Below are positions 47,494 to 56,644 of a DNA stretch of 64,000 bases, in pieces; position 1 is the first letter of the stretch; the number at the start of each line of letters is the position of its first letter. The DNA comes from an uncultured Bacteroidales bacterium (GTDB taxonomy: Bacteria > Bacteroidota > Bacteroidia > Bacteroidales > Paludibacteraceae). The translations under genes were made by a program, and so were the position numbers. The notes beneath the pieces are model-generated. The model worked only from the letters and a program-made list of their open reading frames with translations, did no database searches and was not told the DNA's origin. The stretch lies in assembly GCA_902800215.1 (NCBI GenBank), contig CADCDS010000005.1, positions 22,408 through 86,407 on the forward strand. Direction: 5' to 3'.

Positions 47494-49368
47494 TTATTTC
47501 TCAACCAGTTTCAACAAATAGCTTCTTTCAAAGTTCACTTGAATCTTCGGATCTGCACCACTCACTTCGAACTCTACCGGTTCATCCGCAGCATATTCGA
47601 TAGCGACATAGTTCTTTTCCGGATTCAGTCCACGCAATTCGAGCGTACCTTCAAAAGCGGGATCATCGTCGATATAGAACGCATAGTACAACGCATCGTT
47701 CTGACGAATGACGTGTGCTTCCGGATAATCATAACCCCATGTATAGAGGTTCAGGTACTCACCGCGTGCCAAGTTGTTTTCCTTATAGATCTTCATCCAT
47801 TTCTTGATCAATGCTTCCCGCTCAGGCGTCAGCAGGAACGGACCTTCCTTCCAATCCGGATTATCCTTCGGCCACGTGAACTTGGTACCGATCACCGATC
47901 CTGTACCTATCTGCGAAGCAAAGTCATTGGCATGATCCGTCAACTCCACGTGATCACCGTAGTACGCCAGACCCGGCGCCATAGCGGCGTATGCCTTGCG
48001 TTTCATACGCACCTGGCACGAGGACATTGGATCCGATGCTACCGCCTGGTTAATCTGCGGAACCAGGAAATAGTTCACCGCACAACCGCACGGACAAACC
48101 TGGATGACTGCATTCGGTTTGATGGCACGCGCCTCGTCATACACCTTACCGAAATAGGTAGGCATCAATTCCGGTGCTTCCCATGCATTATTCAAACCGG
48201 ATGTCTCGTTATAATCCGGCAGACAGCAGTTGAGATGCTGACCGTCGATCTTCAAGCCATCGAAGTTCCACGTACGCAGGAACATATTTAATAAATCGCG
48301 CGTGTACGCGTCAACAGCCGGATTAACCGGTGATAAATACCAACTGTCCCACCAAGTGATATACTCGTGCGCCCATTCGTCGGTGAGCAGCAACATCTCC
48401 GGATGTTCTTTCACCAGTTTGGTATCCGGATCAGCCGCTAACGGTGCCCACCACAGTTTGGCCTTCATACCGCGTTTATGAATTTCGTTTGTGATATGAC
48501 GCATGTCTGCATCGCCGCCGGGGAACAACTCATTTGTGTTCCAGTCGCCTTCGGCGATCTGGTAACCGTCATCCACGTCTACCCAGGTGAAACCCAGTTC
48601 GGCTACCTTATCCAGCGTGCCCAACACCATGTTCATTTTAAACGGACGACCGTAACCCCATGCGCACCAAACCGGCTCAAACGCTTCCGGTTCCGACGGT
48701 TTCATCTCCACACCTTCGTTCGCTTGCATGTATTCGGAGAACGTACGGAGGGTATTGAAATAATCGCCCTTGTGGGTATAACGGAATGCTTTGTAGCAAT
48801 GCAGCGTATCGCCTTTTGCCAGTTCAACCTCTTCCGGCAGATCATAACGAAGCAACATTGTCACCTTATTGTCATATCGCTTCCATTCCACCGGCATAGA
48901 AATCATACGGAGCACCGGTTCAAACAAACCGATCGCGATACCGCCATCACGCTGCCAAAGGTCCACTACCGGAATGCCTCCTCCGTAATCGGAGTTGTTC
49001 ATTCCGAGGTAGTTCTGTTTCTCAAAACCTTCCTTCACAGGCAATACCCAATCCAGACGTGCATTGGAACTCGTCGGTTGCAGGGACCAAACCACGCTGT
49101 CTTTCGCTTCTACTTCCGTGCGGCAAAGTTCATATGCTTTTACCGTTACCGGCTTGCCTTCATTCACGAAATAGGTCTCCACAACCTCCAAACCCTCCAC
49201 ACCTTCTACCGGCGTAACGGTCTCATGTTTGGTTACCTTCAACCCGTTCTCACAGAACGGAAAAACCTGCATATCCGCTTCGGCGCATACTAAACGCGCT
49301 GCATCCTGCTTCGGAGCGGAGCAGGCTGCAAAGGCGAATAAAGCAACGATGTATAATGACTTTTTCAT
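47494..49368 (-). CDS. Glycoside hydrolase family 36-type alpha-galactosidase, lipoprotein
   Basis: 624 residues. Lipobox FAAC (Cys16). N-terminal beta-sandwich (to about 220), then a (beta/alpha)8 barrel with WVDVDDGYQ near residue 262 and the nucleophile Asp375 in GLKIDGQHLN. A likely acid/base is Asp446 in VASDPMSSCQVR, by analogy with GH36. C-terminal beta domain. It probably removes terminal alpha-galactosyl (or GalNAc) residues on the cell surface or in the periplasm. Exact linkage is unknown. Its start overlaps the amidohydrolase stop by one base (TAATG). Confidence 0.85.
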   Translation of the reverse strand: MKKSLYIVALFAFAACSAPKQDAARLVCAEADMQVFPFCENGLKVTKHETVTPVEGVEGLEVVETYFVNEGKPVTVKAYELCRTEVEAKDSVVWSLQPTSSNARLDWVLPVKEGFEKQNYLGMNNSDYGGGIPVVDLWQRDGGIAIGLFEPVLRMISMPVEWKRYDNKVTMLLRYDLPEEVELAKGDTLHCYKAFRYTHKGDYFNTLRTFSEYMQANEGVEMKPSEPEAFEPVWCAWGYGRPFKMNMVLGTLDKVAELGFTWVDVDDGYQIAEGDWNTNELFPGGDADMRHITNEIHKRGMKAKLWWAPLAADPDTKLVKEHPEMLLLTDEWAHEYITWWDSWYLSPVNPAVDAYTRDLLNMFLRTWNFDGLKIDGQHLNCCLPDYNETSGLNNAWEAPELMPTYFGKVYDEARAIKPNAVIQVCPCGCAVNYFLVPQINQAVASDPMSSCQVRMKRKAYAAMAPGLAYYGDHVELTDHANDFASQIGTGSVIGTKFTWPKDNPDWKEGPFLLTPEREALIKKWMKIYKENNLARGEYLNLYTWGYDYPEAHVIRQNDALYYAFYIDDDPAFEGTLELRGLNPEKNYVAIEYAADEPVEFEVSGADPKIQVNFERSYLLKLVEK

Positions 49369-50465
49369 TACTTATATTGCGTTAAGATTCGTTCTGCGTT
49401 ATCGTGATACAGTTTCTTAAGCACCTTGTCCGGCAGGTTAAATCCGCTGAGTGCCCAATGATAACCGTAATCAGGAATATAGAAATGCTCATCGTTGGAT
49501 TCCAGAACACGGAAGATATTGCGGTACATCTGTGCATCCATGCCGTTATCGGTTCCGAACAAACAACGATCCTGATATTTAATTAAGAATTCACGAGTTG
49601 CACGTGGAGTATGTGCCGATTCGGCTACACGTGCCGAGATATCGAAATACATGTTCGGATACTTATCCAGCATCGCTCCCAAACGCGGCAGATCATGGTT
49701 CATGTTCAGGTAATGGCAAGCGATAAAGATGGTACCCGGATTCTCACGAACGGCATTCTCAAACGTCTCCATCAACTTGTCATATCCGTAACAGTTAGTG
49801 GTATCGACATGCCATGTAACGGCGTTTACCAAGCCGTCGTTCGTCTCGTCCATCGGCAGGTACATCCAATACGGTTCAGCGATATGAATACTGATCGGCA
49901 TCTTTAACTCTCCGGCCTTCTCGATCAAGGGTTTGATACGGGGATCGTCGATGTGGATATCTTTGCCGTCTCCGGGCCGTGCGTAGGTATCACCTTCGCC
50001 TTTGTCGCCCAACTCACCTACACCGATCGCGCCCATCTCGTGGTAACGCTCCAGAGTCTCACAAGCTTTCTGAATACCTTCCGGCGTCATGTCCGTATAG
50101 TCGAAACAGCACCAGAAACGGAAATGGTCCTTGTACGGCGCATAGAGCTCTACATACTCTTCAAACGGACGACCGATCCAGGAGCAATGCATCACTGCCG
50201 TATTCAGCACGCCAACTTCATCCATCGTCTTCGCCCACTGCGCCACCTCGTCGATGTCAGCAGCATAGTCATGAGCATGCATGTCGATGATGTCGAACTT
50301 AGCACGATCCACATAAGTAACAGGCAGATTGTCCACAACCGTCGGATTAAAATCCTTCAGCAGAATCTTATCTGCAGGATTAGCAGATTCTTCACTTGCC
50401 TTTGGGGCACTGCAAGCCGCGAAAACCAATGCGGCTACTCCAAGAAGATACAATGACTTTCTCAT
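49368..50465 (-). CDS. Amidohydrolase-family metal-dependent hydrolase, lipoprotein
   Basis: 365 residues from ATG 50465. The frame begins earlier (50489), but that would place the start inside the predicted -7 element. Lipobox VFAAC (Cys18). TIM-barrel of the amidohydrolase_2 type: metal motif DMHAHD near residue 61, SIHIAEPYWMY in the middle, CHYLNMNHDLPRLG and FGTDNGMD near the end. The family hydrolyses amides, lactones or decarboxylates aromatic acids; the substrate here is unknown. An exported enzyme heading a glycan operon might remove an acyl or lactone group. First gene of the arm that includes susCD. Confidence 0.82.
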   Translation of the reverse strand: MRKSLYLLGVAALVFAACSAPKASEESANPADKILLKDFNPTVVDNLPVTYVDRAKFDIIDMHAHDYAADIDEVAQWAKTMDEVGVLNTAVMHCSWIGRPFEEYVELYAPYKDHFRFWCCFDYTDMTPEGIQKACETLERYHEMGAIGVGELGDKGEGDTYARPGDGKDIHIDDPRIKPLIEKAGELKMPISIHIAEPYWMYLPMDETNDGLVNAVTWHVDTTNCYGYDKLMETFENAVRENPGTIFIACHYLNMNHDLPRLGAMLDKYPNMYFDISARVAESAHTPRATREFLIKYQDRCLFGTDNGMDAQMYRNIFRVLESNDEHFYIPDYGYHWALSGFNLPDKVLKKLYHDNAERILTQYK

Positions 50466-50485
50466 GATACGTTTCGTTTTGCGCT

Positions 50486-50494
50486 GCAAAGATA
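50486..50494 (-). promoter_or_regulatory. -7 element of the amidohydrolase-susCD operon promoter
   Basis: Minus strand TATCTTTGC followed by AGCGC. At the usual distance upstream there is TACC or TTAC instead of TTTG, so the -33 is poor. This fits a promoter that needs an activator or is tightly controlled. Confidence 0.65.
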
Positions 50495-50525
50495 CTGCTT
50501 TTTCTTTAAATATAGGTAATATTTA

Positions 50526-50587
50526 AATATGCTATATAACATGTTTTTCGAAACATTCGGAATAATAGTGCTGATTTATAGCATATT
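50526..50587. promoter_or_regulatory. Perfect 11-bp inverted repeat upstream of the amidohydrolase operon
   Basis: Arms AATATGCTATA (50526-50536) and TATAGCATATT (50577-50587), separated by 40 bases that contain one TTTCGAAA. The left arm overlaps the palindrome ATATTTAAATAT (50519-50530). Spacing of about five turns would place both arms on one face for a looping or dimer-of-dimer regulator. Confidence 0.55.
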
Positions 50588-50669
50588 AAACGACAAAAAG
50601 AACAGCAATTTGATGTTTCGGAATATTTCGAAAATAAAGAACGAAACTTTTTATTTGCATATTTCGAAA
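50546..50669. promoter_or_regulatory. Three TTTCGAAA palindromes in the deoR/amidohydrolase intergenic region
   Basis: Exact octamers at 50546-50553, 50626-50633 and 50662-50669, plus a one-mismatch copy TTTCGGAA at 50616-50623. The last lies between the -33 and -7 of the deoR promoter. The same octamer occurs three times upstream of agaS. Proposed operator of the DeoR-type protein; inferred from location and recurrence. Confidence 0.6.
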
Positions 50670-50686
50670 ATTTGTTGTAACTTTGC
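50654..50686 (+). promoter_or_regulatory. Promoter of the deoR-type regulator gene
   Basis: -33 TTTG (50654-50657), 20-base spacer, -7 TAACTTTGC (50678-50686), followed by AGCG. The spacer contains a TTTCGAAA palindrome, so the gene may repress itself. Confidence 0.85.
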
Positions 50687-50710
50687 AGCGAATTTCAAAT
50701 CTCTATTATC

Positions 50711-51487
50711 ATGAATAGTTCATCTGCTAAGGAGAGGAGGGCACTTATTTTGCGTATGTTAGAGCAAAAAGAGGAAGTGCAAGTGACCGAATTAAGTCGG
50801 GAAACGGGTATTTCGGAAGTGACCATTCGAAAGGATTTGACCATTCTTCAAAACCGTCATTTATTGTTACGAACACGCGGTGGGGCGATGCGTAAACCGG
50901 TGGAGAACACGAATGAGGACACCACGATTGCCAAGAAGCGGATGTTCAATTTCAAAGAAAAGGAACGGATCGGTGAAGAGGCCGTGAAGATGATTAAAGA
51001 GGGTGATTTCATCATGCTCGATTCCGGTACCACCACCTTAGAGGTCGCCCGGCATTTGGACAAATTTAAAAACCTCCGAATCCTCACCAACGCCATGAAT
51101 ATCGCGACCGAGTTGATGAACTACAAGCGTTTTGATGTCGTATTATTGGGAGGAAATGTGCGCACCAACAGTCTCTCGACCGTAGGTCCTTTGGCACTGA
51201 ACGTTTTACGAAATTTCAGCGGATACAAACTCTTCTTAGGCGTCGATTCCTTCTCTATCGAAAACGGCGTTTCTACACCGAGTTTGGAAGAAGCCTTGCT
51301 CAACCAGATCATGATTCAGCAGGCGGCTCAAGTGATAGCGGTCTTCGATTCTTCCAAGTTCAACAAACGCAGTTACGTGCATGTAGGCAACGTCAATGAA
51401 CTCGACTGCATCATTACCGACCAGGCGATTCCTGCCGGCATGAGTGCCAAACTCAAATCCGCAGGAGTGGAAGTGCGGATCGTATAA
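50711..51487 (+). CDS. DeoR/GlpR family transcriptional regulator
   Basis: 258 residues, normal length. N-terminal winged helix with LSRETGISEVTIRKDLTIL (residues about 25-43). The C-terminal DeoR sensor domain shows MLDSGTTTLEVARHL and FLGVDSFSIENGVSTPSLEEA, the sugar-phosphate-binding signatures. Members repress sugar catabolic genes and release DNA when a phosphorylated intermediate accumulates. Here a tagatose or galactosamine phosphate is the likely signal, because AgaS, a PfkB kinase and GatZ are encoded in the neighbouring arm. It stands alone between the two arms of the glycan locus. Confidence 0.92.
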   Translation: MNSSSAKERRALILRMLEQKEEVQVTELSRETGISEVTIRKDLTILQNRHLLLRTRGGAMRKPVENTNEDTTIAKKRMFNFKEKERIGEEAVKMIKEGDFIMLDSGTTTLEVARHLDKFKNLRILTNAMNIATELMNYKRFDVVLLGGNVRTNSLSTVGPLALNVLRNFSGYKLFLGVDSFSIENGVSTPSLEEALLNQIMIQQAAQVIAVFDSSKFNKRSYVHVGNVNELDCIITDQAIPAGMSAKLKSAGVEVRIV

Positions 51488-51510
51488 CCACATAAAAGCA
51501 TACCCACACA

Positions 51511-51540
51511 AAAATCAGCCCGCCTAAGCGAGCTGATTTT
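51511..51540. terminator. Bidirectional terminator between deoR and the phosphoesterase arm
   Basis: AAAATCAGC (51511-51519) and GCTGATTTT (51532-51540) pair perfectly; inside, CGC and GCG add three pairs around the loop CTAA. A/T tracts on both sides serve both convergent transcripts. Confidence 0.85.
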
Positions 51541-51558
51541 CGTATATACCGTTCGGAT

Positions 51559-54500
51559 TTATTCCGATACCACCGTCTGACCGAAGATATTGAAGATCTT
51601 ACCGTCTTTCAAGATATAGAGTTGTCCGTTACGGATGAACTTCTGTCCGTTCCGAACCGGTTGCTCCACCTGTACATTCTCATATCCTAACGGAGCTGAG
51701 TGAGGAGCGTCACGTTTTACATGAATAGTGTTATATACCGTCTTATTACCTGCTGCATCGGTCTTATAGGTAATCACCTCAATGCCCTGAGCCGTTACAT
51801 TGAATCGGCTGTAACTCGGTGCACCCGGCTGACCGAACTTAGTATTAAACAGATCAAAGAGATTATTGACATTATGGTGGTGGTAGTCAAAGAGAATACT
51901 TGGATCGGTCGTGTACTCCTCTTCCATCAAAGCACGGTTGTGCGGCTCGTAACGCTTACGACCACAGGTTGCGCCAATGAAATAAAGCGTACCTTCATCG
52001 GTCTTAAACGTACCGCCTTCCAGGCCGGTCTTGTTCTCACTTCTTTCCCATCTGCCGGTAGCCTCTGCTGCTACACGTACGGTATCCGTTACAGAACCCG
52101 GTACTACCGTCCAGGTATCCGGATTAACCGGACCAATCACTTCGTAGCAGTGGTCGTGACCCTGTATAGCAAGGTCAATCTCACACTCCTTGAAGATCGG
52201 CAGCATCATATTTCTCAGCAACGGACACTCGTCATCCGTATGGTGACCTGCGCCCGAGAAGAGGTTCTTATGCGAGATCGTCACACGGTACTTGGTATTC
52301 GGATATTTCGCAATCTCTGACTTGAACCAGTTTGCTACATCCTTGCTCAGATAAGAGGAGCGCATGGATTGCTCGCTACTCCCCTGTGCGCGCCACCAAT
52401 CCTGCAACGAATAAACAAGGAACAATACATCGCCATAGACGAAACTATAGGTAATGCCCTTGAACTGCGGTTTGGTCTCCGCTGCATTGGCAAAGCCCCA
52501 GTCGGTATTGAAGTGGTAGTCGTAATTCAAGCTCTTACTGTCATCGTGATTACCGTCGGTCGGCACAAAAGCCATCTTGTTCAATGCAGGACGCATCGAA
52601 CCTTCGAACCACTGCTCCCATTGCCACTCGGAGTTAGTATCACCTCCTGTATCGGCGAAGTCTCCGGGGAACAAACAGAACTTAGCGTCCGGCTCGTTCT
52701 GGGCTACTGCCTCTGCACATTGGCGAGCCTGATCAATATACTCATAGTCTTGTATATGGCTATCGGTCATATAGACGAACGAGAAATCACCCTGATTAGC
52801 CTCTTTGGTCACGAATTGGGCTATCTCGCTCCAATACTCCCCATAACCGACACGCCAGCTATATACAGTACCCGGCTGCAAGGTAGTAGCCTGCGCCTTA
52901 TGGCTCACATAGTTAAACTTCGTGTTACGCGGCAGACCCGCTGCTGTACAGATATCGTACTTCGGACTCTCCGATGCCTGGATAGGCGTGTAATGCAGCG
53001 TAGCGTCCGTCGTCTGAGCACTTACTTCAATAACTCCGTTCGATTCGGTAAAGTCCTCTGCCGTAGCATTAGCCATCGCTACCAGCTGTACCTTACCTTC
53101 TGTAATACCGCCGTTCGTAAACCAGCAGAAACCCATATGGGTAGCCGGATCACCATAGATAGTAGCGATCTGGTTGTACGGATACTCTTTAACCTTCAGT
53201 TCGCTGATCTTCTCCTGCATGGCTGCAACTTTCTCGGGAATAGTCGGCAACAGATCAATATTATCCGGCTCCATACTATCAATCTTAGCTACTTCTTTTG
53301 CTACCAGATACGGAATGAAACTCGGAATCGTGTAGTCCTCGATATGGTACGTAGCCTCAGCCTCTACTACCTCATGCGGATATTTCACAGGCGGCTTCGG
53401 AGCAATCACTACCGTAGCTGCTGCAGTAAAACCACCTTCCTGAGTCGTAACCCTCGCAGTAGTCGTACCCGGCGTTACACCGGTAATCTTACCATTCTGA
53501 ATCGTTGCAATCGCCGGATCGTCAATCGACCAGGTGACGCGTTTATTGTTCGCATTAGCCGGCTGTACCTCGGCTACCAACGTACCCGTTTTGCCTTCGA
53601 TAATCTCGATGGAAACCGGAGTGATACTTACGCCCGTAACGGCTATCACCGTGGCGTCCGGATCATACTCATAAGCTCCAATATCTACGCCGGAACCTTT
53701 CGGACGCGTTACTCCTATAATATCCGTTGCAGGAGCCTGAGTCGCATCGCCGTTATTCAGCAGCTGAGTCGAAGCATCGGTCAGCGAGAAGTCCGCATTA
53801 GCTACTGCCATTCTCTCTGTATTGGATGTCGGTACACCCGCAAAACCTGTCGGGCTACGGAAATTAGGACCATCCGCTGCATTATTATCCGTATTCAGGC
53901 CAAGCGTAATACCCGTTCCTGCGTCCGCCTTGCTGTAAGTACATTTACCACTTGCGACGTAGTTCACATTCGGTGCGTTCGGCGCCGTATTGCCCCAGAA
54001 GACAGAGTTCACTACCGTTCCCTCTACGCGGCAACCGGCATAACGGCCATCGACACCCGTGTTATTGGCTACCGTACAGTTAATGAAAGCACCTTTACCA
54101 TAGAGACATCCGTTCTTGGAAGAATGGTTGTTATATACCACGCAGTTGCGGATGACAGAACCGGCCCTTGAATAAATCATAACATCGCCCGTACAACCGC
54201 GAATAATACAGTCCTCCACCAAAGCATTCAAATTAGCCTTGTCCTCAAAACTAATGGCTGCCGCTTGGTCTCCTGCGGTATTGTTACAATACTCGAAAAG
54301 ACAGTTACTGATGATAGTTTGCTCGGCTCCCGACGGGTCAATAAACATACCACCGGCCTTCGAACCACTGGTGTTGTTGCGGAATACGCAGTTATTGATC
54401 GTCATGTTACCGCGCAGATACATGGCTGCACCACCCCACTCGCTGTGGTTCGCATTCTGGAATACCAGACCGTCCACGGTAATACGTACTGCGGGGTCTC

Positions 54501-54828
54501 CATCATACTTCACTAAGGACCATGTGGTACGACCCGTACCATCAATGATCGATTCGTACAACTCCGGATCACGAAGCCCTGTTTCAGCATCATATCCGCC
54601 TAAATAGGTAGCACCATTCTGGGCGGAGATACCTTCGTTATAGACACCGGCAGCGATAAACATTGTGTCGCCGGCACCAACATCCCAGATAGCTCCGGCA
54701 ATGGTGGTCTTCGCATGTTCCCACGACTTACCGTCTCCGTCATCGCCTGTGGGCGAGACATAACGGTTGCTTGCTGACGCGCACAGAGTGGCCGTGCAGA
54801 CCGTCAAAAGGAATAACACTCTTTTCAT
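51559..54828 (-). CDS. Secreted beta-helix plus metallophosphoesterase, multidomain
   Basis: 1089 residues. Signal peptide ending LCASAS. About 22-390: right-handed beta-helix beginning RYVSPTGDDGDGKSWEHAK (DUF1565 type). About 395-480: BIG2 Ig-like domain (VTGVSITPVSIEIIEGKTG). About 540-690: purple-acid-phosphatase-type N-terminal domain (HMGFCWFTNGGITEG, VYSWRVGYGEYWSEIAQF). About 690-1010: calcineurin-like phosphoesterase with MTDSHI, FPGDFAD, PTDGNHDDS, ISHKN and IQGHDHCYEV, so all metal ligands are present. The tail (GQLYILKDGKIFNIFGQ) is the usual short Bacteroidales C-terminal motif. It likely hydrolyses phosphate esters while bound to polysaccharide. Last gene of its operon. Confidence 0.87.
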   Translation of the reverse strand: MKRVLFLLTVCTATLCASASNRYVSPTGDDGDGKSWEHAKTTIAGAIWDVGAGDTMFIAAGVYNEGISAQNGATYLGGYDAETGLRDPELYESIIDGTGRTTWSLVKYDGDPAVRITVDGLVFQNANHSEWGGAAMYLRGNMTINNCVFRNNTSGSKAGGMFIDPSGAEQTIISNCLFEYCNNTAGDQAAAISFEDKANLNALVEDCIIRGCTGDVMIYSRAGSVIRNCVVYNNHSSKNGCLYGKGAFINCTVANNTGVDGRYAGCRVEGTVVNSVFWGNTAPNAPNVNYVASGKCTYSKADAGTGITLGLNTDNNAADGPNFRSPTGFAGVPTSNTERMAVANADFSLTDASTQLLNNGDATQAPATDIIGVTRPKGSGVDIGAYEYDPDATVIAVTGVSITPVSIEIIEGKTGTLVAEVQPANANNKRVTWSIDDPAIATIQNGKITGVTPGTTTARVTTQEGGFTAAATVVIAPKPPVKYPHEVVEAEATYHIEDYTIPSFIPYLVAKEVAKIDSMEPDNIDLLPTIPEKVAAMQEKISELKVKEYPYNQIATIYGDPATHMGFCWFTNGGITEGKVQLVAMANATAEDFTESNGVIEVSAQTTDATLHYTPIQASESPKYDICTAAGLPRNTKFNYVSHKAQATTLQPGTVYSWRVGYGEYWSEIAQFVTKEANQGDFSFVYMTDSHIQDYEYIDQARQCAEAVAQNEPDAKFCLFPGDFADTGGDTNSEWQWEQWFEGSMRPALNKMAFVPTDGNHDDSKSLNYDYHFNTDWGFANAAETKPQFKGITYSFVYGDVLFLVYSLQDWWRAQGSSEQSMRSSYLSKDVANWFKSEIAKYPNTKYRVTISHKNLFSGAGHHTDDECPLLRNMMLPIFKECEIDLAIQGHDHCYEVIGPVNPDTWTVVPGSVTDTVRVAAEATGRWERSENKTGLEGGTFKTDEGTLYFIGATCGRKRYEPHNRALMEEEYTTDPSILFDYHHHNVNNLFDLFNTKFGQPGAPSYSRFNVTAQGIEVITYKTDAAGNKTVYNTIHVKRDAPHSAPLGYENVQVEQPVRNGQKFIRNGQLYILKDGKIFNIFGQTVVSE

Positions 54829-54847
54829 GATATATAATGTTTAATGA

Positions 54848-56644
54848 TTAATTGGCAGGAACGCCGTGTGCTTTGGTACGAACCACACGCATCGTGTTCA
54901 ACAGGCTGACATTACCCTGATCGTCATCGGCTGTATAGGAATTAAACTCCAGACAGTCGTCTTTCACCGTGATCTTGGTGAACGTCGGTGCTTCCGGCTG
55001 ACCAAACATACCGGTGAACAAATCAAAATAATTCATCACGTTATGGTGATGATCATCTTGCAGCAAAGTGATATCATCCGTGTATTCACGCTCCATGCGG
55101 TCGCGGGTATGCGGATAATAACGCTTGTGACCGCAGGTAGCACCGATGAAATAGAACGTACCGTCATTCGTGCAATAGGTACCGCCCTTGTAACCGGTCA
55201 TGTTCTTGTTGTTACCACCGTACTCCGGTCCTCCTTCCCGATCCGAGATAGCATCTAAGATCGGCGTAAGGTTATCCGGATCTACCGGACCAATCACCTC
55301 GTATGTATGGTCATGACCCTGCAAAGCAACATCGATCTCGCAATCCTTGAATACCGGAAGCATGTTATGACGGAATACCGGCGGCTCTTTGTCTGTCGAG
55401 TGATCCGAGCCGGAGAACAAGTTAAAGTGCGCTAACGACACACGGTACTTCGTATCCGGATAAGCATTTGTCTGATCACGGAACCATGCACCTACGTGGT
55501 CTTTCAGGTAAACCGATGACCAATCGAGATAACTGTGGGTCTCACGCCAGAAATCCTGCATCGAGAATACGTAGAACAGCACATCACCATATACGAAACT
55601 ATAGATGATACCTTCAAACTGCGGCTTGTCCGTATAGTTCACATTAAAACTGTTATCCGTATTGAAGTGGTACGTATAGTTGATATTCGGACTATCATCG
55701 TGGTTACCGTCTGTCGGAACCAAAGGCATCGCCGTCAACACCGGTTTGAATGACTCTTCAAACCAGCGCTCCCACTCCCATTCGGAGTTGTTAGCATCTC
55801 CGTCTTCTACGAAGTCACCGGGGAAGCAGCAGAAACGTGCTTCCGGCACCGTCTTCACAGCAGCTAACGCACAACGACGAGCCTCATCGATATACGTCGG
55901 GTTCTCGATGTGACTGTCGCTCATCACGATGAACGAGTACTCACCTTGGTTCGCATCTTCGGTTCTGAAATGACCGATCTCACTCCAGTGGCCTTCGTAA
56001 CCTACACGCCAACTGTAGGCCGTACCCGGCGTCAGATCGGTAGCAAGTGCTTTGTGGCTGATGTATTTATACCGTACGCCGGCACCTATTCCGGATGCAT
56101 TTACGATCCAGCGTGCCTTACCCGTGTAACGCAGACCTTTGGTTTGGGTCGGTGTAGCCGGATAGGAAGCGGCATTCGCAAAATCGGCTTCCGTCGCATC
56201 CTCTATAGGCACAATCTGCACCTCACCATCAGTGATACCGTCGTTAGTGAACCAGCAGAAGCCCATGTTCGTTTTCGGATCACCGTTGAAGGTTGCTACC
56301 ATATTATACGGCTCCTCTTTCGGTTGCAACTCCGAGATACGCTGACGCAACATCTCTATATTGGCTTGAGACGAATCGGCGGCACAAGCGACAATCGCCA
56401 TCTTCAAAGCCGTGTGACTCGGTACGGTGTAATCCGCTACCGTGTACAACGAATCGGCAATTTCCCACTCGGTCTTAGTTGGAACCACTTCCGTCGTGTC
56501 TTGAGGTTGAGGATCCGGTGGTGTAGGAGGATCCGGCACTTCCGGCGTCTGGCATGCTGCAAACAGCATACAGCCGGCAAACAACAAATAGTAAAACTTT
56601 TTCTTAGCCGCAAGGGCACGATTAAAAGTGTAACTTTTTTTCAT
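54848..56644 (-). CDS. Metallophosphoesterase lipoprotein (purple-acid-phosphatase-like)
   Basis: 598 residues. Lipobox LFAAC (Cys31) after an unusually long basic N-terminus, then a Pro-rich spacer (PPTPPDPQPQD). The purple-acid-phosphatase N-terminal domain (NMGFCWFTNDGITDGEVQ) and a calcineurin-like domain follow, with MSDSHI, FPGDFVEDG, PTDGNHDDS, LAHFNLFSG and LQGHDHTYEV. It is the middle of three paralogues; it lacks the beta-helix and is the only lipid-anchored one. The start overlaps the upstream gene by 4 bases. Substrate unknown. Confidence 0.87.
   Translation of the reverse strand: MKKSYTFNRALAAKKKFYYLLFAGCMLFAACQTPEVPDPPTPPDPQPQDTTEVVPTKTEWEIADSLYTVADYTVPSHTALKMAIVACAADSSQANIEMLRQRISELQPKEEPYNMVATFNGDPKTNMGFCWFTNDGITDGEVQIVPIEDATEADFANAASYPATPTQTKGLRYTGKARWIVNASGIGAGVRYKYISHKALATDLTPGTAYSWRVGYEGHWSEIGHFRTEDANQGEYSFIVMSDSHIENPTYIDEARRCALAAVKTVPEARFCCFPGDFVEDGDANNSEWEWERWFEESFKPVLTAMPLVPTDGNHDDSPNINYTYHFNTDNSFNVNYTDKPQFEGIIYSFVYGDVLFYVFSMQDFWRETHSYLDWSSVYLKDHVGAWFRDQTNAYPDTKYRVSLAHFNLFSGSDHSTDKEPPVFRHNMLPVFKDCEIDVALQGHDHTYEVIGPVDPDNLTPILDAISDREGGPEYGGNNKNMTGYKGGTYCTNDGTFYFIGATCGHKRYYPHTRDRMEREYTDDITLLQDDHHHNVMNYFDLFTGMFGQPEAPTFTKITVKDDCLEFNSYTADDDQGNVSLLNTMRVVRTKAHGVPAN

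Noticed and set aside
50466-50489. Upstream start of the amidohydrolase at 50489
   Set aside because: It would lie inside the predicted -7 element, and the lipoprotein signal peptide begins properly at ATG 50465.
50711-51487. Mobile element or integrative origin of the glycan locus
   Set aside because: No integrase, transposase, tRNA target or flanking direct repeats were found around 36640-63670.
52369-54171. 600-codon plus-strand open frame
   Set aside because: Antisense to the beta-helix phosphoesterase; Arg/Ile/Tyr-rich nonsense composition typical of a reverse-strand shadow.
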